64,000 nucleotides of DNA from Pseudanabaena sp. Lineage in GTDB: Bacteria; Cyanobacteriota; Cyanobacteriia; Pseudanabaenales; Pseudanabaenaceae. The first letter of the stretch is position 1. Each line of letters begins with the position of its first letter. The notes beneath the pieces are model-generated. The model saw only the letters and a list, made by a program, of their open reading frames with translations, was not told where the DNA came from and did no database searches. Location: contig QBMK01000005.1 of NCBI GenBank assembly GCA_003249035.1, positions 135,182 through 199,181 of the forward strand, given 5' to 3'. Below are positions 35,418 to 46,155 of the stretch, piece after piece. The translations under genes and the position numbers were made by a program.

Positions 35418-38195
35418 TTAACGTTGCCACAGCCACCAGCGAATTACCAATTTCTCTAATTCTATCCAAACAAACATCAATGCACTAAACCCAAAACAAA
35501 CTGCTAGTTCTTGGGGTCTGAGTAGATGTGTACCAAAAAATACGCGGAATGTTGCCACATAGATTAATACCATTTGTAAAACAGTTGTCATAATCACCGA
35601 TCCCCACACATATGGGTTAGTGCGTGGGTCAAGTTCGATGGTTAGTTGGGTATTAGACCGAATGGCGATCGCATGACCCATTTGCGCTAAACAGAGGGTT
35701 GTAAACACCATTGTTTGCCAGCGATCGGCAACATAAATCGCATCGAAGTTAGCCTTTGTGTAGCCACTTGCCCAGACCATTAATGAGATGGTAATCACAG
35801 CCAAAATAATACCAATTCGAACCATGTATGCCCCCATACCCCTTGCAAAAATATTTTCGCGAGGATCAAATGGTGGTCGTTTCATGACATTTGGCTCGGC
35901 TGGCTCAACGGCTAGAGCAAGAGCAGGTAAGCCATCAGTAACGAGATTCATCCAAAGGATTTGCAGAGGGATCAACGGTACAGTTAAGCCCAACATTGGT
36001 GCGGCAGCGATCGTAATTACTTCGCCGATGTTGCTACCAAGAATGTATTTGATAAAGCGACGGATATTGGTATAAACTACGCGGCCTTCCTCAGTGGCGG
36101 CGACAATAGTGGCGAAGTTGTCATCCAGCAAGATCATGTCACTTGCTTCTTTGGATACGTCAGTACCCGTGATCCCCATCGCAATCCCAATATCTGCTTG
36201 CTTAAGCGCTGGGGCATCATTGACTCCATCACCTGTCATCGCCACAAAGTGATGCTGTCTTTGCAAAGCCTTTACGATGCGTAGTTTGTGCTCAGGAGAG
36301 ACGCGAGCATATACGTTGACCTGATCGACTTCACTATCTAATACCTCAGAGCTCATTACTTCTAGCTCTCGCCCAGTGAGGACTCGATCGCTAGTGTTAG
36401 CAATTCCTAGATCGACTGCGATCGCCTTCGCGGTAAGTTGGTGATCCCCCGTGATCATCACTGGACGTATTCCTGCTTCCCGACAAAGCTTCACGGCTTC
36501 GCGAACTTCGGGACGTGGAGCATCAAGCATCCCAACCAACCCAACCCAGACGAGATTGCTCTCATCTCTTGTCGTAATTACATCTTCAGGTAGATCGTGG
36601 AAAGTTCGATAAGCAAAGCCGAGTAAGCGCAAACCACGACTTGCAAGTTCGTTATTTTGATCGAGAATTTGCTGACGTTGATGATCAGCGATCTCATGAA
36701 TCTGATCGCCAATCTGAATATGTGTGCAGCATTCTAAAGTTAATTCTGGTGAGCCTTTGCAAAAAAGAACATTCCCGCCCTGTTCACCTTGAACTAATAC
36801 ACTCATGCGTTTGCGTTCAGATGAAAAGGGAACCTCAGAAACGCGGGGCATCCGATGCTGCCATTCTGAAAAGTCACATTCACCTTTACTGGCAAGTACT
36901 AATAATGCACCTTCGGTTGGATCGCCAATAATAATCCACTCGCCGTTTTTTTGTTGCAAGATCGAATCGTTGCAAAATATACAAGCCATGAGCAATTGCT
37001 GAACTTCAGGAAGATTTTGCACCGCAAAATTAGCATCTTCCGAAGGACTTGCCGATATGCTAAATTTCCCAATTGGAGTATATCCATTTCCTGACACTTG
37101 CAACGAATGTAATCCCGTACAAATTGTCTGCACTACCATTTTGTTCTGGGTCAATGTGCCTGTTTTGTCGGAGCAAATTGTCGTAACTGATCCAAGGGTC
37201 TCGACAGCAGGTAAGCGACGAATTAAAGCATTCCTTTTGACCATACGCTGAGTTCCTAGGGCGAGAGTCACTGTCACCACCGCAGGTAAACCTTCAGGTA
37301 CTACAGCAACAGCCATGCTCAGGGAGGTCTCAAGGAGTTCTCCAAAGTTGCCACCTCTAAACATACCGATCGCAATAACTACGCCGACAAGTGCCAGAGA
37401 GCCCCCTACAAGAACATTTCCCAACTGCGTCATGCGTTGTTGGAGAGGTGTGTCTTCAGTTTCTACATCCTGAATTAGCGTTGCAATTTTCCCTAATTCG
37501 GTCTGCATCGCTGTTTTAGTGACTAGCACCTTGGCTCGTCCCTGCACGACTTCTGTTCCTTGATAGACGCAATTTAAGCGATCGCCTAAACTCGCATCTA
37601 ATTCTAAAATCAAATTTGCTTCTTTGTTGACAGCTTCTGCTTCACCTGTCAGAGCCGATTCGCGCACTTGCAGATTTTGTTCATCGATTAATCTTCCATC
37701 AGCAGCAATTTGTACTCCCGCCTCCAAAAGCATAATATCGCCAGGCACTAGCTCTTTACCGCTGATTTCGCTCACTTCGCCATTGCGAATCACTCGCACT
37801 TTTGGTGAAGACATGCGTTTGAGTGCAGCGAGAGCTTTTTCGGCATTGACCTCTTGCATATAGCCGAGAATGCCGTTAAGCAAGACAATCGAAAAGATCG
37901 CAACTGCATCTTTAGGAAATTCGGGTACGGGCTTAGTAATAGCTAAAAAGGCAGAGACAATTGCCACTGCCATCAGCATTACCAGCATGATGTTTGTAAA
38001 CTGGTCAATAAAAATTCGTAAGGGCGATCGCCCAGCTTTTTCGATTAGCTCATTCGTACCATAGCGATCGAGTCTAAGCGTCACTTCTTGACTGGCAAGC
38101 CCTTGGTCTGGGTCACTTTGCAATAAGTTAAGCGCTTGATCAGCATTAAGGGTATGCCAACGTACTACGGACGATTCTGTGGACTCAATTGCCAT
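35418..38195 (-). CDS. Cation-translocating P-type ATPase (P2A/PacL-like)
   Basis: A 925-residue P2-type ATPase. It has the N-terminal cation ATPase domain (1-75), actuator with LTGEAEAVNK (TGE), TM4 PEGLPAVVTVTLALG, phosphorylation site CSDKTGTLTQNKM (about residue 350), hinge MTGDGVNDAPALKQADIGIAMG, and four to six C-terminal membrane helices including NLVTDGLPALAL. The PEGL motif in TM4 is that of SERCA/PMR-type Ca2+ pumps, and the length fits cyanobacterial PacL. Ca2+ export is likely, though related Na+/K+ pumps share much of this. The gene is single; glnB lies downstream on the same strand. Confidence 0.92.
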   Translation of the reverse strand: MAIESTESSVVRWHTLNADQALNLLQSDPDQGLASQEVTLRLDRYGTNELIEKAGRSPLRIFIDQFTNIMLVMLMAVAIVSAFLAITKPVPEFPKDAVAIFSIVLLNGILGYMQEVNAEKALAALKRMSSPKVRVIRNGEVSEISGKELVPGDIMLLEAGVQIAADGRLIDEQNLQVRESALTGEAEAVNKEANLILELDASLGDRLNCVYQGTEVVQGRAKVLVTKTAMQTELGKIATLIQDVETEDTPLQQRMTQLGNVLVGGSLALVGVVIAIGMFRGGNFGELLETSLSMAVAVVPEGLPAVVTVTLALGTQRMVKRNALIRRLPAVETLGSVTTICSDKTGTLTQNKMVVQTICTGLHSLQVSGNGYTPIGKFSISASPSEDANFAVQNLPEVQQLLMACIFCNDSILQQKNGEWIIIGDPTEGALLVLASKGECDFSEWQHRMPRVSEVPFSSERKRMSVLVQGEQGGNVLFCKGSPELTLECCTHIQIGDQIHEIADHQRQQILDQNNELASRGLRLLGFAYRTFHDLPEDVITTRDESNLVWVGLVGMLDAPRPEVREAVKLCREAGIRPVMITGDHQLTAKAIAVDLGIANTSDRVLTGRELEVMSSEVLDSEVDQVNVYARVSPEHKLRIVKALQRQHHFVAMTGDGVNDAPALKQADIGIAMGITGTDVSKEASDMILLDDNFATIVAATEEGRVVYTNIRRFIKYILGSNIGEVITIAAAPMLGLTVPLIPLQILWMNLVTDGLPALALAVEPAEPNVMKRPPFDPRENIFARGMGAYMVRIGIILAVITISLMVWASGYTKANFDAIYVADRWQTMVFTTLCLAQMGHAIAIRSNTQLTIELDPRTNPYVWGSVIMTTVLQMVLIYVATFRVFFGTHLLRPQELAVCFGFSALMFVWIELEKLVIRWWLWQR

Positions 38196-38348
38196 AGATA
38201 TTTACAGATAAACGGCTATGAACATAGTACTAAAAAATAGTGCTAGTTGTTTTAAAGAATCTTGAAGCTAGGTGAAAGTAGCGCCTCCCTTGCCCCTTAA
38301 CCTGATGTGACGAGTTAGAGTGGCAGGCAATTACGATACAATTACAGA

Positions 38349-39473
38349 ATGATTAACAATCCATTTTTGCCCCAGAGATTAGTAGGCAGGCAAACAGAAT
38401 TAGAGCAGATTAGTCAGATTTTGTTAGCGGATGACGATTTGCTAATTGCGGGGGTGGCAGGGAGTGGACGTAGAACTCTGGTCAAATGGGCAGCCCACAA
38501 AGCTGGTGCAAGGGTGATCACAGTAGATTGTTTGCGAGCCACGGATGGCGATCGCTTTTTAAAACTATTAGCCGAAAGTTTGTTTAATGAGTTTGATCGC
38601 CCCGAAGAGCTAGTCAAACTCCAGCAATTGCTCAAGGATCAGCCTGTCACATTTGTGCCGAGTGAACAGCCTAAATCTCGGATTGTTTGGAAGCTTTCGT
38701 CAGTGGGTTTATGGAGCTTATTTCAAAATTTGCTGAGCTTTCCACAACAGATGGCAGAATGGCTCGATTGTAGGGTGGCGATCGTCTTGCATAACTTCAC
38801 GCATATTCGCTCTTGGGATCGTAAAGGCGAATGGGAGGAATATTTGCGGCGAGAAATTCAACTTCAAAGCCGAGTGAGTTATATCTTGATCGCCACAGTC
38901 CCGGAACCTTGGATGCATAAGCTGAGTCTGCATGTGGTCGAGCTTCCACCTTTAAGCAATGCGGAACTTTGCGAATGGCTGGAACCAACCATGCAAAAAA
39001 AAGGATTAAAGTTTGATTCACTTAATTCTGAAATGGAATCCAGCCATTGCACCACGGCGCTACAGCTGTTTACAGAATACATTCAAGGTAATATGAGCGA
39101 TGCGATCGCCTTAATTAGACGCATTTGGCTTGACTCACTGACCTTGATAAATACTCAATCAGAATTCTTGATTCAACCGTATCATGTGCATCAAAACATG
39201 TTGGCATTGGTTGAAGATCTGGCACCTACATTTGAGTCTTTAATCATGCTGCTGCCACCAACACAAGTGCGGGTATTGGAGAGTTTAGCGATCGATCCAA
39301 CTGTTAGCCCTCATAGTCGTGAATACATTCAAAAGCATCAACTTTCTAAAGGTGGCAGCTTGCAAGGAGCACTCGATAGCTTAGAACAGAAAGGGCTAGT
39401 TTATGGAGCTAAATATGGCTATCGAATCGCTTTGCCAACCCTGCAATTTTGGCTAAAGCTCCGTTTAGGATAA
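38349..39473 (+). CDS. Orc1/Cdc6-like AAA ATPase, unknown role
   Basis: A 374-residue protein starting MINNPFLPQRLVGRQTELEQ, a typical lead-in to STAND/Orc-like ATPases. The P-loop is degenerate (AGVAGSGRRTLVKW, with Arg for the usual Lys-Thr order). A hydrophobic Walker B-like strand (CRVAIVLHNF) lacks the normal acidic pair, and a winged-helix-like C-terminus follows (about 310-370, LDSLEQKGLVYG). ATPase activity is therefore doubtful. mutL starts four bases downstream, so the two are probably co-transcribed, but no functional link is known. I do not recognise a named family. Confidence 0.7.
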   Translation: MINNPFLPQRLVGRQTELEQISQILLADDDLLIAGVAGSGRRTLVKWAAHKAGARVITVDCLRATDGDRFLKLLAESLFNEFDRPEELVKLQQLLKDQPVTFVPSEQPKSRIVWKLSSVGLWSLFQNLLSFPQQMAEWLDCRVAIVLHNFTHIRSWDRKGEWEEYLRREIQLQSRVSYILIATVPEPWMHKLSLHVVELPPLSNAELCEWLEPTMQKKGLKFDSLNSEMESSHCTTALQLFTEYIQGNMSDAIALIRRIWLDSLTLINTQSEFLIQPYHVHQNMLALVEDLAPTFESLIMLLPPTQVRVLESLAIDPTVSPHSREYIQKHQLSKGGSLQGALDSLEQKGLVYGAKYGYRIALPTLQFWLKLRLG

Positions 39474-39476
39474 GCG

Positions 39477-41135
39477 ATGCAAAATATTCATACACTACCA
39501 ATCGAAGTAGTTCATCTCATTGCCGCTGGTGAAGTGATTGACTCTTTGGCGGCAGTGGTGCGCGAACTTGCGGAGAATGCGATCGATGCAAGTGCATCGC
39601 GGATTGTGATTTCGATATGGACAAATACGCTCTCAGTGCAAGTCAGTGATAATGGGGAAGGTATGGAGATCGCTGATTTATCGCAAGCAGCAACACCGCA
39701 TACAACTAGCAAAATCAATAATGCGGAAGATTTAAGAAGAATCCAGAGTTTAGGCTTTCGGGGTGAAGCGCTTTATAGTCTTGCTCAACTTGCCGACTTG
39801 AATATTTGTAGTCGTCCATTACTAGAGTCAGTGGGATATCAAGCCAATTATGACGAGCATGGTAATTTGCAATTTAGTCCGAAAGTAGTGGCGATCGCTT
39901 CAGGTACTGTCGTCACAGTTCGCAATCTATTTTCTCGTTATCCCAATCGTCTGCAATCTTTACCGAGCAACGCTCAACAAGTCCGTAAAGTACAGTTGCA
40001 AGTTCAACAAATGGCGATCGCCAATCCACAAATCAACTGGCAAATAAATCTCGACAATCGGGAATGGATCGCAATTTGGGCAGGTGAGAATTCCAGCGAA
40101 ATTTTGCCGCAAATTATTAATTCGATTCAACCCTATGATTTGATTTATAAGGAGTTTCCCATTCCTCTCAACCCTTCTTCCATAGGAGAAGCGAGCAATA
40201 TTTCCATAACTCTAGGATTGCCAGATCGCTTATCGCGCCGTCGCCCTGATTGGGTAAAAGTGATTCTCAATGGACGCGTTGTTAATTTTCCCGAAATAGA
40301 ACAAACTATTTTTTCCAGTTTAGATCACACCTTACCTCGCAATCGCTTTCCTGTTTGCATTGTTAGTTTAGATTTGCCTTGCGATCGCATCGACTGGAAT
40401 CGTCATCCCGCTAAAGCTGAGGCATATATTCAAAATTTAGGAGATATCCAAACTCATTTAGCAAACTGTATTACAGAAGCTCTCAAAGCGCCTGAGTCAA
40501 ATTCTCAAATTAATTATGGTAGTGCTACTAACGATCTGCTAAAAACCGCCGAACGCAAAACTTCTTATCTAATTCCTGCTAAGCGAGAAAACTTCAATCA
40601 GCCAAATACATCTTTGAAAGCGATCGCGCAAGTTCTCGATACCTATATTTTGGCGGAACATGCTGGTGGTTTATGGCTAGTGGAGCAGCATGTTGCGCAT
40701 GAGCGAGTTCTCTTTGAACAAATTGAAACGCAATGGCAAATCGTGGCTATTGAGCAATCGATTTTATTGAAGCAGCTTTCTGATGACGAAATTGAGCGCT
40801 TGCAAGTGTTGGGATTAGAAATAGAAGATTTTGGGAATAACTTATGGGCAGTGCGATCGCTGCCTGAAATTTTAATTGGACATGAAGATTGTGCTGTGAT
40901 TTTGCAAGAAATGAGTCGGCAGGATGACCCAAGCATGGCAAGGGCAACGGCAGCCTGTCGCAGCGCTATTCGCAATGGTACGAAGTTAGAAATGTCAACA
41001 ATTCGCGATCTACTGTTGCAATGGCAACAAACCCGCAATCCTCATACCTGCCCGCATGGTCGTCCAATCTGTCTGGCGATCGATGAGTCGGATCTTGCCC
41101 GATTTTTTCGACGTAATTGGATTATCTCGAAATAA
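39477..41135 (+). CDS. mutL: DNA mismatch repair protein MutL
   Basis: A 552-residue MutL. The N-terminal GHKL ATPase has VRELAENAIDASA (catalytic Glu), DNGEGM, TSKI and GFRGEAL. The C-terminal dimerisation/endonuclease domain has ACRSAIRNG, CPHGRP and the terminal FRR. The usual endonuclease motif DQHAxxE is EQHVAHE here, so the metal-binding Asp is Glu and Ala is Val. The protein lies at the short end of the family because the linker (about 345-375) is short. It couples MutS mismatch recognition to strand removal. An ATPase-like gene lies four bases upstream and a bidirectional hairpin follows. Confidence 0.95.
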   Translation: MQNIHTLPIEVVHLIAAGEVIDSLAAVVRELAENAIDASASRIVISIWTNTLSVQVSDNGEGMEIADLSQAATPHTTSKINNAEDLRRIQSLGFRGEALYSLAQLADLNICSRPLLESVGYQANYDEHGNLQFSPKVVAIASGTVVTVRNLFSRYPNRLQSLPSNAQQVRKVQLQVQQMAIANPQINWQINLDNREWIAIWAGENSSEILPQIINSIQPYDLIYKEFPIPLNPSSIGEASNISITLGLPDRLSRRRPDWVKVILNGRVVNFPEIEQTIFSSLDHTLPRNRFPVCIVSLDLPCDRIDWNRHPAKAEAYIQNLGDIQTHLANCITEALKAPESNSQINYGSATNDLLKTAERKTSYLIPAKRENFNQPNTSLKAIAQVLDTYILAEHAGGLWLVEQHVAHERVLFEQIETQWQIVAIEQSILLKQLSDDEIERLQVLGLEIEDFGNNLWAVRSLPEILIGHEDCAVILQEMSRQDDPSMARATAACRSAIRNGTKLEMSTIRDLLLQWQQTRNPHTCPHGRPICLAIDESDLARFFRRNWIISK

Positions 41136-41223
41136 AGCATACAGGGCGCCGATTTTTGAATCGACATACCGCACGTAATGGATGAGTAACATAGCATCGC
41201 TTTATTGTGTTTCTTTTTCTTGA

Positions 41224-41265
41224 AAACATACGTTTAGTTTGCTGAAACAAACTAGACGTATGTTT
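41224..41265. terminator. Hairpin between convergent mutL and por
   Basis: AAACATACGT-TTAGTTT pairs with AAACTAGACGTATGTTT across a short loop, with one mismatch. A- and T-runs on both sides make it a plausible bidirectional terminator. Confidence 0.75.
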
Positions 41266-41286
41266 GAAAACCCTTGATTTCTTGGC

Positions 41287-42258
<972 letters not shown>

Positions 42259-42353
42259 TTATTTGATAGACTTTGATTAGAATTTTACAGTGATTTGTGA
42301 TTAAGAGACAAATGGGGTGCAAAGCAAGGTAATTCCTAGTGCTATAGCAACCA

Positions 42354-43943
42354 TTAGTTCTTACCGACTATAAAGCTGGAGTCAATGCTTTGATTATATT
42401 TTGAGCCGCTCTTGGTTGTTTGATTGATCGAAATTCTAAAGTTAGCGTTGTAATCGGCTTTTAGCCAAGGTGCGCAATAACGACCAACTGGCAAGGTGTA
42501 AATATTGCCATTAATAATTGCTCCATTGCTGGGCTCAAATTTCGGCGAGATTTTGAAGGTCAAAGTAAGCCGTTTGACATAATCGTCAGTGACTACACCA
42601 GTTGCGGACTGCTTGCTAAGACATTCCACTTCAATTTGAGTATCTTTGAGCAATTCGCGCACATTACCGCGATCGCTAAGAACTAATTGATTGTCAGAGC
42701 CAACACCTGAGATTTTTTGCAATTGGAATGAACTAACCCGTTCGGGGTTAAATCCGCCTATAATCTTCACAACTTGAAGATTATTCTCAGGAATAACTTG
42801 ATATTCCAAAGTCCCAGGCAGTTGATATTCGAGTTCTGCATTCTCATTGCGGACACTTACCGTTGCCCCAATTTCCAAACTATCAACTCCCAATGCTTTT
42901 GGCGTTTCTTTTGCCGCCCAATCAAATCGATAAAATAATCGCGCCGTATCTTGCAAATATGTGTATTTATCTGAAACATCTGAACTAGCACGGAGTATGC
43001 GATTCAAGCCACTTCGCTCCACCCAAATATTTTTGATCAGTCCCACTTTTTTGCCGATCGCATTTACCAATGGCGTGCGATCGCTAGGGATCTCCACTGG
43101 AATATCTAAACGCGGTACAAGCGTAATTTGACCATAGTTTCCTGTTTTGCCTTCAAGTCCGTTATTACTTGTCAGACCATCGCGACCACTCTGGCAAGTA
43201 TAGGAAGAACTGCTTGAGCGTTCTTTTTTACTGCGATATACCCAATTACTATCGCTGCTGGGTTCTTTTGAAGAAGATGATAAAACATTACTTAAAAGAC
43301 CAGTAAATATATTCTCCCCAAAATTGTCTCCTGATGTTGAGCAAATTCTGGATTCTCTAGAGTAATGTTGCCAATTTGCATTGGGATCTTTTGCTGGTCT
43401 ACGCTCAATTTCAGTGGTACAGGTCGTAATCGTCCAAGAAGCTTCTTGGCAATCACAACCCCTGCCCCCGAGAGCGCCGCGTCCATTGCGCCCACCTTTT
43501 CCACCAGCATTGCGGATTTCGAGCATTTGGAGCGCCGCAATATCAGTGTAAAAAATAGTTGCATTGCCCCCTCGTCCGCCATTACCGCCATTGCCGCCGA
43601 TACCACCATTACCACCAGATGCCCCAATGAGAGAGAATTGAGTCCGACGAGGCTGCTCACAACTACTAGCCGATCGCCCTAATGTTCCATCTTCTGCATC
43701 TTCGCCAATGGTCCCTGTGAGGTTATATGCAGCAGGTTTACCATCACCGACAATTCTGATGTCTTGACCCTCTCGACCATTGCGCCCATCTCGACCCCGA
43801 TTACCATCCTCTCCAGCCAGCCCAAAAGTGTTTTCAGCGATCGCCGCTGAGTCAACTGACGGTATGACTAAAGGTAATGTCAGAATGGCGATCGGTAACG
43901 CATAGATCGAGAATTTGGGCGATCGGGTTTTCCACATATACAA
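42354..43943 (-). CDS. Secreted glycine-rich, collagen-like protein
   Basis: A 529-residue protein with a signal peptide (hydrophobic ~15-35). Glycine-rich stretches follow: GEDGNRGRDGRNGREGQD near 45, a run of GGNGG repeats near 115-135, and GGKGGRNGRGALGG near 155. A Ser-rich region then precedes a long beta-rich C-terminal half (about 285-529) with several cysteines. The first part is G-x-y-like but too short and irregular for a classical collagen helix. The GDSL-free beta region is not recognised. It looks like an exported surface or matrix protein. The gene stands alone. Confidence 0.65.
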   Translation of the reverse strand: MYMWKTRSPKFSIYALPIAILTLPLVIPSVDSAAIAENTFGLAGEDGNRGRDGRNGREGQDIRIVGDGKPAAYNLTGTIGEDAEDGTLGRSASSCEQPRRTQFSLIGASGGNGGIGGNGGNGGRGGNATIFYTDIAALQMLEIRNAGGKGGRNGRGALGGRGCDCQEASWTITTCTTEIERRPAKDPNANWQHYSRESRICSTSGDNFGENIFTGLLSNVLSSSSKEPSSDSNWVYRSKKERSSSSSYTCQSGRDGLTSNNGLEGKTGNYGQITLVPRLDIPVEIPSDRTPLVNAIGKKVGLIKNIWVERSGLNRILRASSDVSDKYTYLQDTARLFYRFDWAAKETPKALGVDSLEIGATVSVRNENAELEYQLPGTLEYQVIPENNLQVVKIIGGFNPERVSSFQLQKISGVGSDNQLVLSDRGNVRELLKDTQIEVECLSKQSATGVVTDDYVKRLTLTFKISPKFEPSNGAIINGNIYTLPVGRYCAPWLKADYNANFRISINQTTKSGSKYNQSIDSSFIVGKN

Positions 43944-44031
43944 AAAAAGCCTTTGAGGTTACTCTATCCTGTTGACATTATCACTACAGACTAAGTTCCA
44001 AATATATTCTGGAAATTTGCACCGTCTAACT

Positions 44032-44139
44032 TACAGCAATTACCGATCAAATGAACCCCAAGAGATATTTTGAAAGTGTTGCTTTGCAACACTTTCAAAA
44101 TATCTCTTGGTTTGGGGTTGAGCGCAAAGCGCTGTAAAA
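44032..44139. repeat. Hairpin element with TTACAGC/GCGCTGTAA ends, copy 1
   Basis: Starts TTACAGCAAT and ends AGCGCTGTAA; the centre is a long perfect stem (CCAAGAGATATTTTGAAAGT with its complement) around a GCTTTGC loop. Related copies are at 58267-58370 and 58429-58534. Ends and loop are preserved while stem bases vary. Confidence 0.88.
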
Positions 44140-44163
44140 TTAAAATTAAAAATTATTTGTAAT

Positions 44164-44448
44164 ATGCCTATAAATCAAGGTCAACAACTAGAAACATATA
44201 GTAGTACCCATCCTCAAGAAGTCTTACTTGTTAAGCTGAAAATTGATGATGAACTTGATGAAGTGATGATTTTTAAAGGGTTTTCCAGCTCGTTGATGCG
44301 ATCAACTGCTTTTGATCCTGATGTGCCAGTAATTAGCGATCGCGCCGCAATATTGACCATCGATCGCCTCTCCGCACCATATAAACCAAATCAGCCAAAC
44401 TATCTCCAACAAGGGATAACATGGGAAGAGTTTAAAGATTATTTGTGA
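44164..44448 (+). CDS. Small conserved cyanobacterial protein (DUF7734-like)
   Basis: A 94-residue acidic protein with VLLVKLKIDDELDEVMIFKGFSSSLM and a C-terminal GITWEEFKDYL. The pattern recalls a small family kept in cyanobacteria and plastid-bearing plants (DUF7734), function unknown. It lies 34 bases upstream of the DUF815 ATPase gene in the same direction, so the two may be co-transcribed. No signal peptide or membrane segment. The family name comes from memory of its pattern and is moderately sure. Confidence 0.65.
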   Translation: MPINQGQQLETYSSTHPQEVLLVKLKIDDELDEVMIFKGFSSSLMRSTAFDPDVPVISDRAAILTIDRLSAPYKPNQPNYLQQGITWEEFKDYL

Positions 44449-44482
44449 AGCTAATTCCTCGCAAAATTAACTTGATGTAGAT

Positions 44483-45817
44483 ATGCTTGAAGAGACTCGG
44501 CAATCAATCTATGCAAAGCAGGTGAGAATCGCCTCATTACTGCTTTACCAAGATGTTTTAGAGCAAGAGGCGTGGGAAGCCTATGTACATTTATTGCATA
44601 GCCTTGCCAACTTCGCTTTAGATGGACATGAAAATAGCTCAAGGCGGCTTAGCTATCTATTAGCCTATGGTAAATGGTTTCGCGCGATCGCCTCGACAGG
44701 CTACAACTGGAGAGACTATCTAATTTCGCAAATTCTGACCTCTAATAATCCCTTTAGCCAGCAAGCGCAAACTACTGAACTTAATTTGTTACCTCTATCA
44801 TTGATCGCCGCCGCCAAGCACGATCTTCAAATCATAGAAGAGATTAGTCTTTGGGGTGGAGATAAGCTAGTTGATTGCATAGAATCTTTTGGCGATCGCA
44901 CTGTGGCTTTGCAATTGTCGGAAAGTGATATGTCGAGACTTTCAGAAACAAAGCGATCGCTGATTCTCAAATTTCGATCTACTGATGACTGGACGAAGCT
45001 TTTGCCAGAGTTAGCCAGTTATTACAAACGCTCAGGCACGGGCATATTTACCGATTACGATGCATTCCGTTGGTGCAAAGGTCATCTGGAGGGCATTGCC
45101 TATCCTGATTTGGTTCAGCTATCCGATCTAATCGGCTACGAGTCACAAAGACAGACTCTGTACAAGAATACAGAAGCTTTTTTGGCTGGCTATCGTGGTC
45201 TACATACCTTGCTCTACGGCAGTCGTGGCACGGGCAAGTCTTCGATGGTCAAGTCTTTGATGTATGCCTATCGTGATCGCGGTTTACGTCTAGTCGAAGT
45301 CGCCAAAAACGATCTTAAAGACTTGCCCGTCATTGCCAATATTTTGCGCCAAGTGCCACAGAAATTTATCATTTTTGTGGATGACTTATCTTTTGAAGAA
45401 GAAAGCGAAGACTATAAGGCGCTCAAGGTAGTTCTAGAAGGAAATCTTTCCGCACAGCCCAATAATCTTCTGGTTTACGCCACTTCCAATCGTCGCCATC
45501 TGTTGCGAGAATATTTTAGCGATCGCCCTAGCCTCAGAGCTCTCAGCGATAGCAAAGAAGTCAATCCTTGGGACACAATGCAGGAAAAGCTATCTCTAAG
45601 CGATCGCTTTGGCTTAACTCTAACGTTCCTACAAGCCGATCAAGAAATCTATCTCAAAATCGTGCATCACCTCTCAAAGCGAGCAGGCATAGATTTACTA
45701 GACGAAGATCTCAATTTTCGAGCCTTGCAATGGGCTACTCGCCATAATGGTCAATCGGGACGTACTGCCCAGCAATTTGTCGATTTTTTGCAAGCAGATT
45801 TAGAACTTAAAAGTTGA
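44483..45817 (+). CDS. DUF815 family P-loop ATPase
   Basis: A 444-residue protein. The N-terminal half is helical; the C-terminal half (about 215-440) is an AAA-like DUF815 ATPase: LIGYESQRQTLYKNTEAFL, Walker A LLYGSRGTGKSSMVKSLM, Walker B KFIIFVDDLSFE, sensor-1 LLVYATSNRRHL, and the arginine-rich FSDRPSLRALSD. The motifs look intact. DUF815 proteins are widespread and uncharacterised. It sits behind the small DUF7734-like gene and directly before the first of the short hairpin repeats that bound the TA modules. Confidence 0.85.
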   Translation: MLEETRQSIYAKQVRIASLLLYQDVLEQEAWEAYVHLLHSLANFALDGHENSSRRLSYLLAYGKWFRAIASTGYNWRDYLISQILTSNNPFSQQAQTTELNLLPLSLIAAAKHDLQIIEEISLWGGDKLVDCIESFGDRTVALQLSESDMSRLSETKRSLILKFRSTDDWTKLLPELASYYKRSGTGIFTDYDAFRWCKGHLEGIAYPDLVQLSDLIGYESQRQTLYKNTEAFLAGYRGLHTLLYGSRGTGKSSMVKSLMYAYRDRGLRLVEVAKNDLKDLPVIANILRQVPQKFIIFVDDLSFEEESEDYKALKVVLEGNLSAQPNNLLVYATSNRRHLLREYFSDRPSLRALSDSKEVNPWDTMQEKLSLSDRFGLTLTFLQADQEIYLKIVHHLSKRAGIDLLDEDLNFRALQWATRHNGQSGRTAQQFVDFLQADLELKS

Positions 45818-45825
45818 GATGTAAT

Positions 45826-45867
45826 GCGCTCGCCTCTTTAATCTCTATGAAAGTATAGTGCGATCGC
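45826..45867. repeat. 41-bp HIP1-tipped hairpin repeat, copy a
   Basis: GCGCTCGCCTCTTTAATCTC through to GTGCGATCGC. The two ends pair imperfectly (GCGATCGC-x-CTTTA with TAAAG-x-GCGATCGC). Sister copies are at 46410-46449 and 46868-46908. It begins eight bases after the DUF815 stop codon. Confidence 0.85.
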
Positions 45868-45918
45868 ATATTGGTATATTTTAATTAGCCAAAAATTGCC
45901 CTGTGTTATTTTTAAGTT

Positions 45919-46155
45919 ATGCCAGCGATTTTAAGGATTGGTGCATATCGTTTTTATTTTTATAGTCACGAGCCAAATGAACCGCCGCATATTCATATTG
46001 ATCGCGATAACTTGACGGCTAAGTTTTGGTTGCAGTCTGTTAGCTTGGCTCAAAATATTGGGTTTCCTGCTAAAGAGTTAAGAAAATTGCAGTCTATGGT
46101 AATCGAACATCAAACACAATTATTGGAGGCTTGGTATGAGTACTTTGGCGATTAA
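45919..46155 (+). CDS. DUF4160 protein (toxin-antitoxin-like pair, first gene)
   Basis: A 78-residue DUF4160 protein with the signature FYFYSHEPNEPPHIHIDRD and AKFWLQSVSLAQN. It overlaps the following DUF2442 gene by 20 bases, a coupled arrangement seen in many bacteria. DUF4160/DUF2442 pairs are widespread and behave genomically like toxin-antitoxin modules, though I know of no firm mechanism. Hairpin repeats flank the pair at 45826 and 46410. The protein has no membrane segment. Confidence 0.88.
   Translation: MPAILRIGAYRFYFYSHEPNEPPHIHIDRDNLTAKFWLQSVSLAQNIGFPAKELRKLQSMVIEHQTQLLEAWYEYFGD

Noticed and set aside
42354..43943. True collagen-type triple helix protein
   Set aside because: Glycine stretches are short and irregular, with GGN repeats and not long G-x-y runs.
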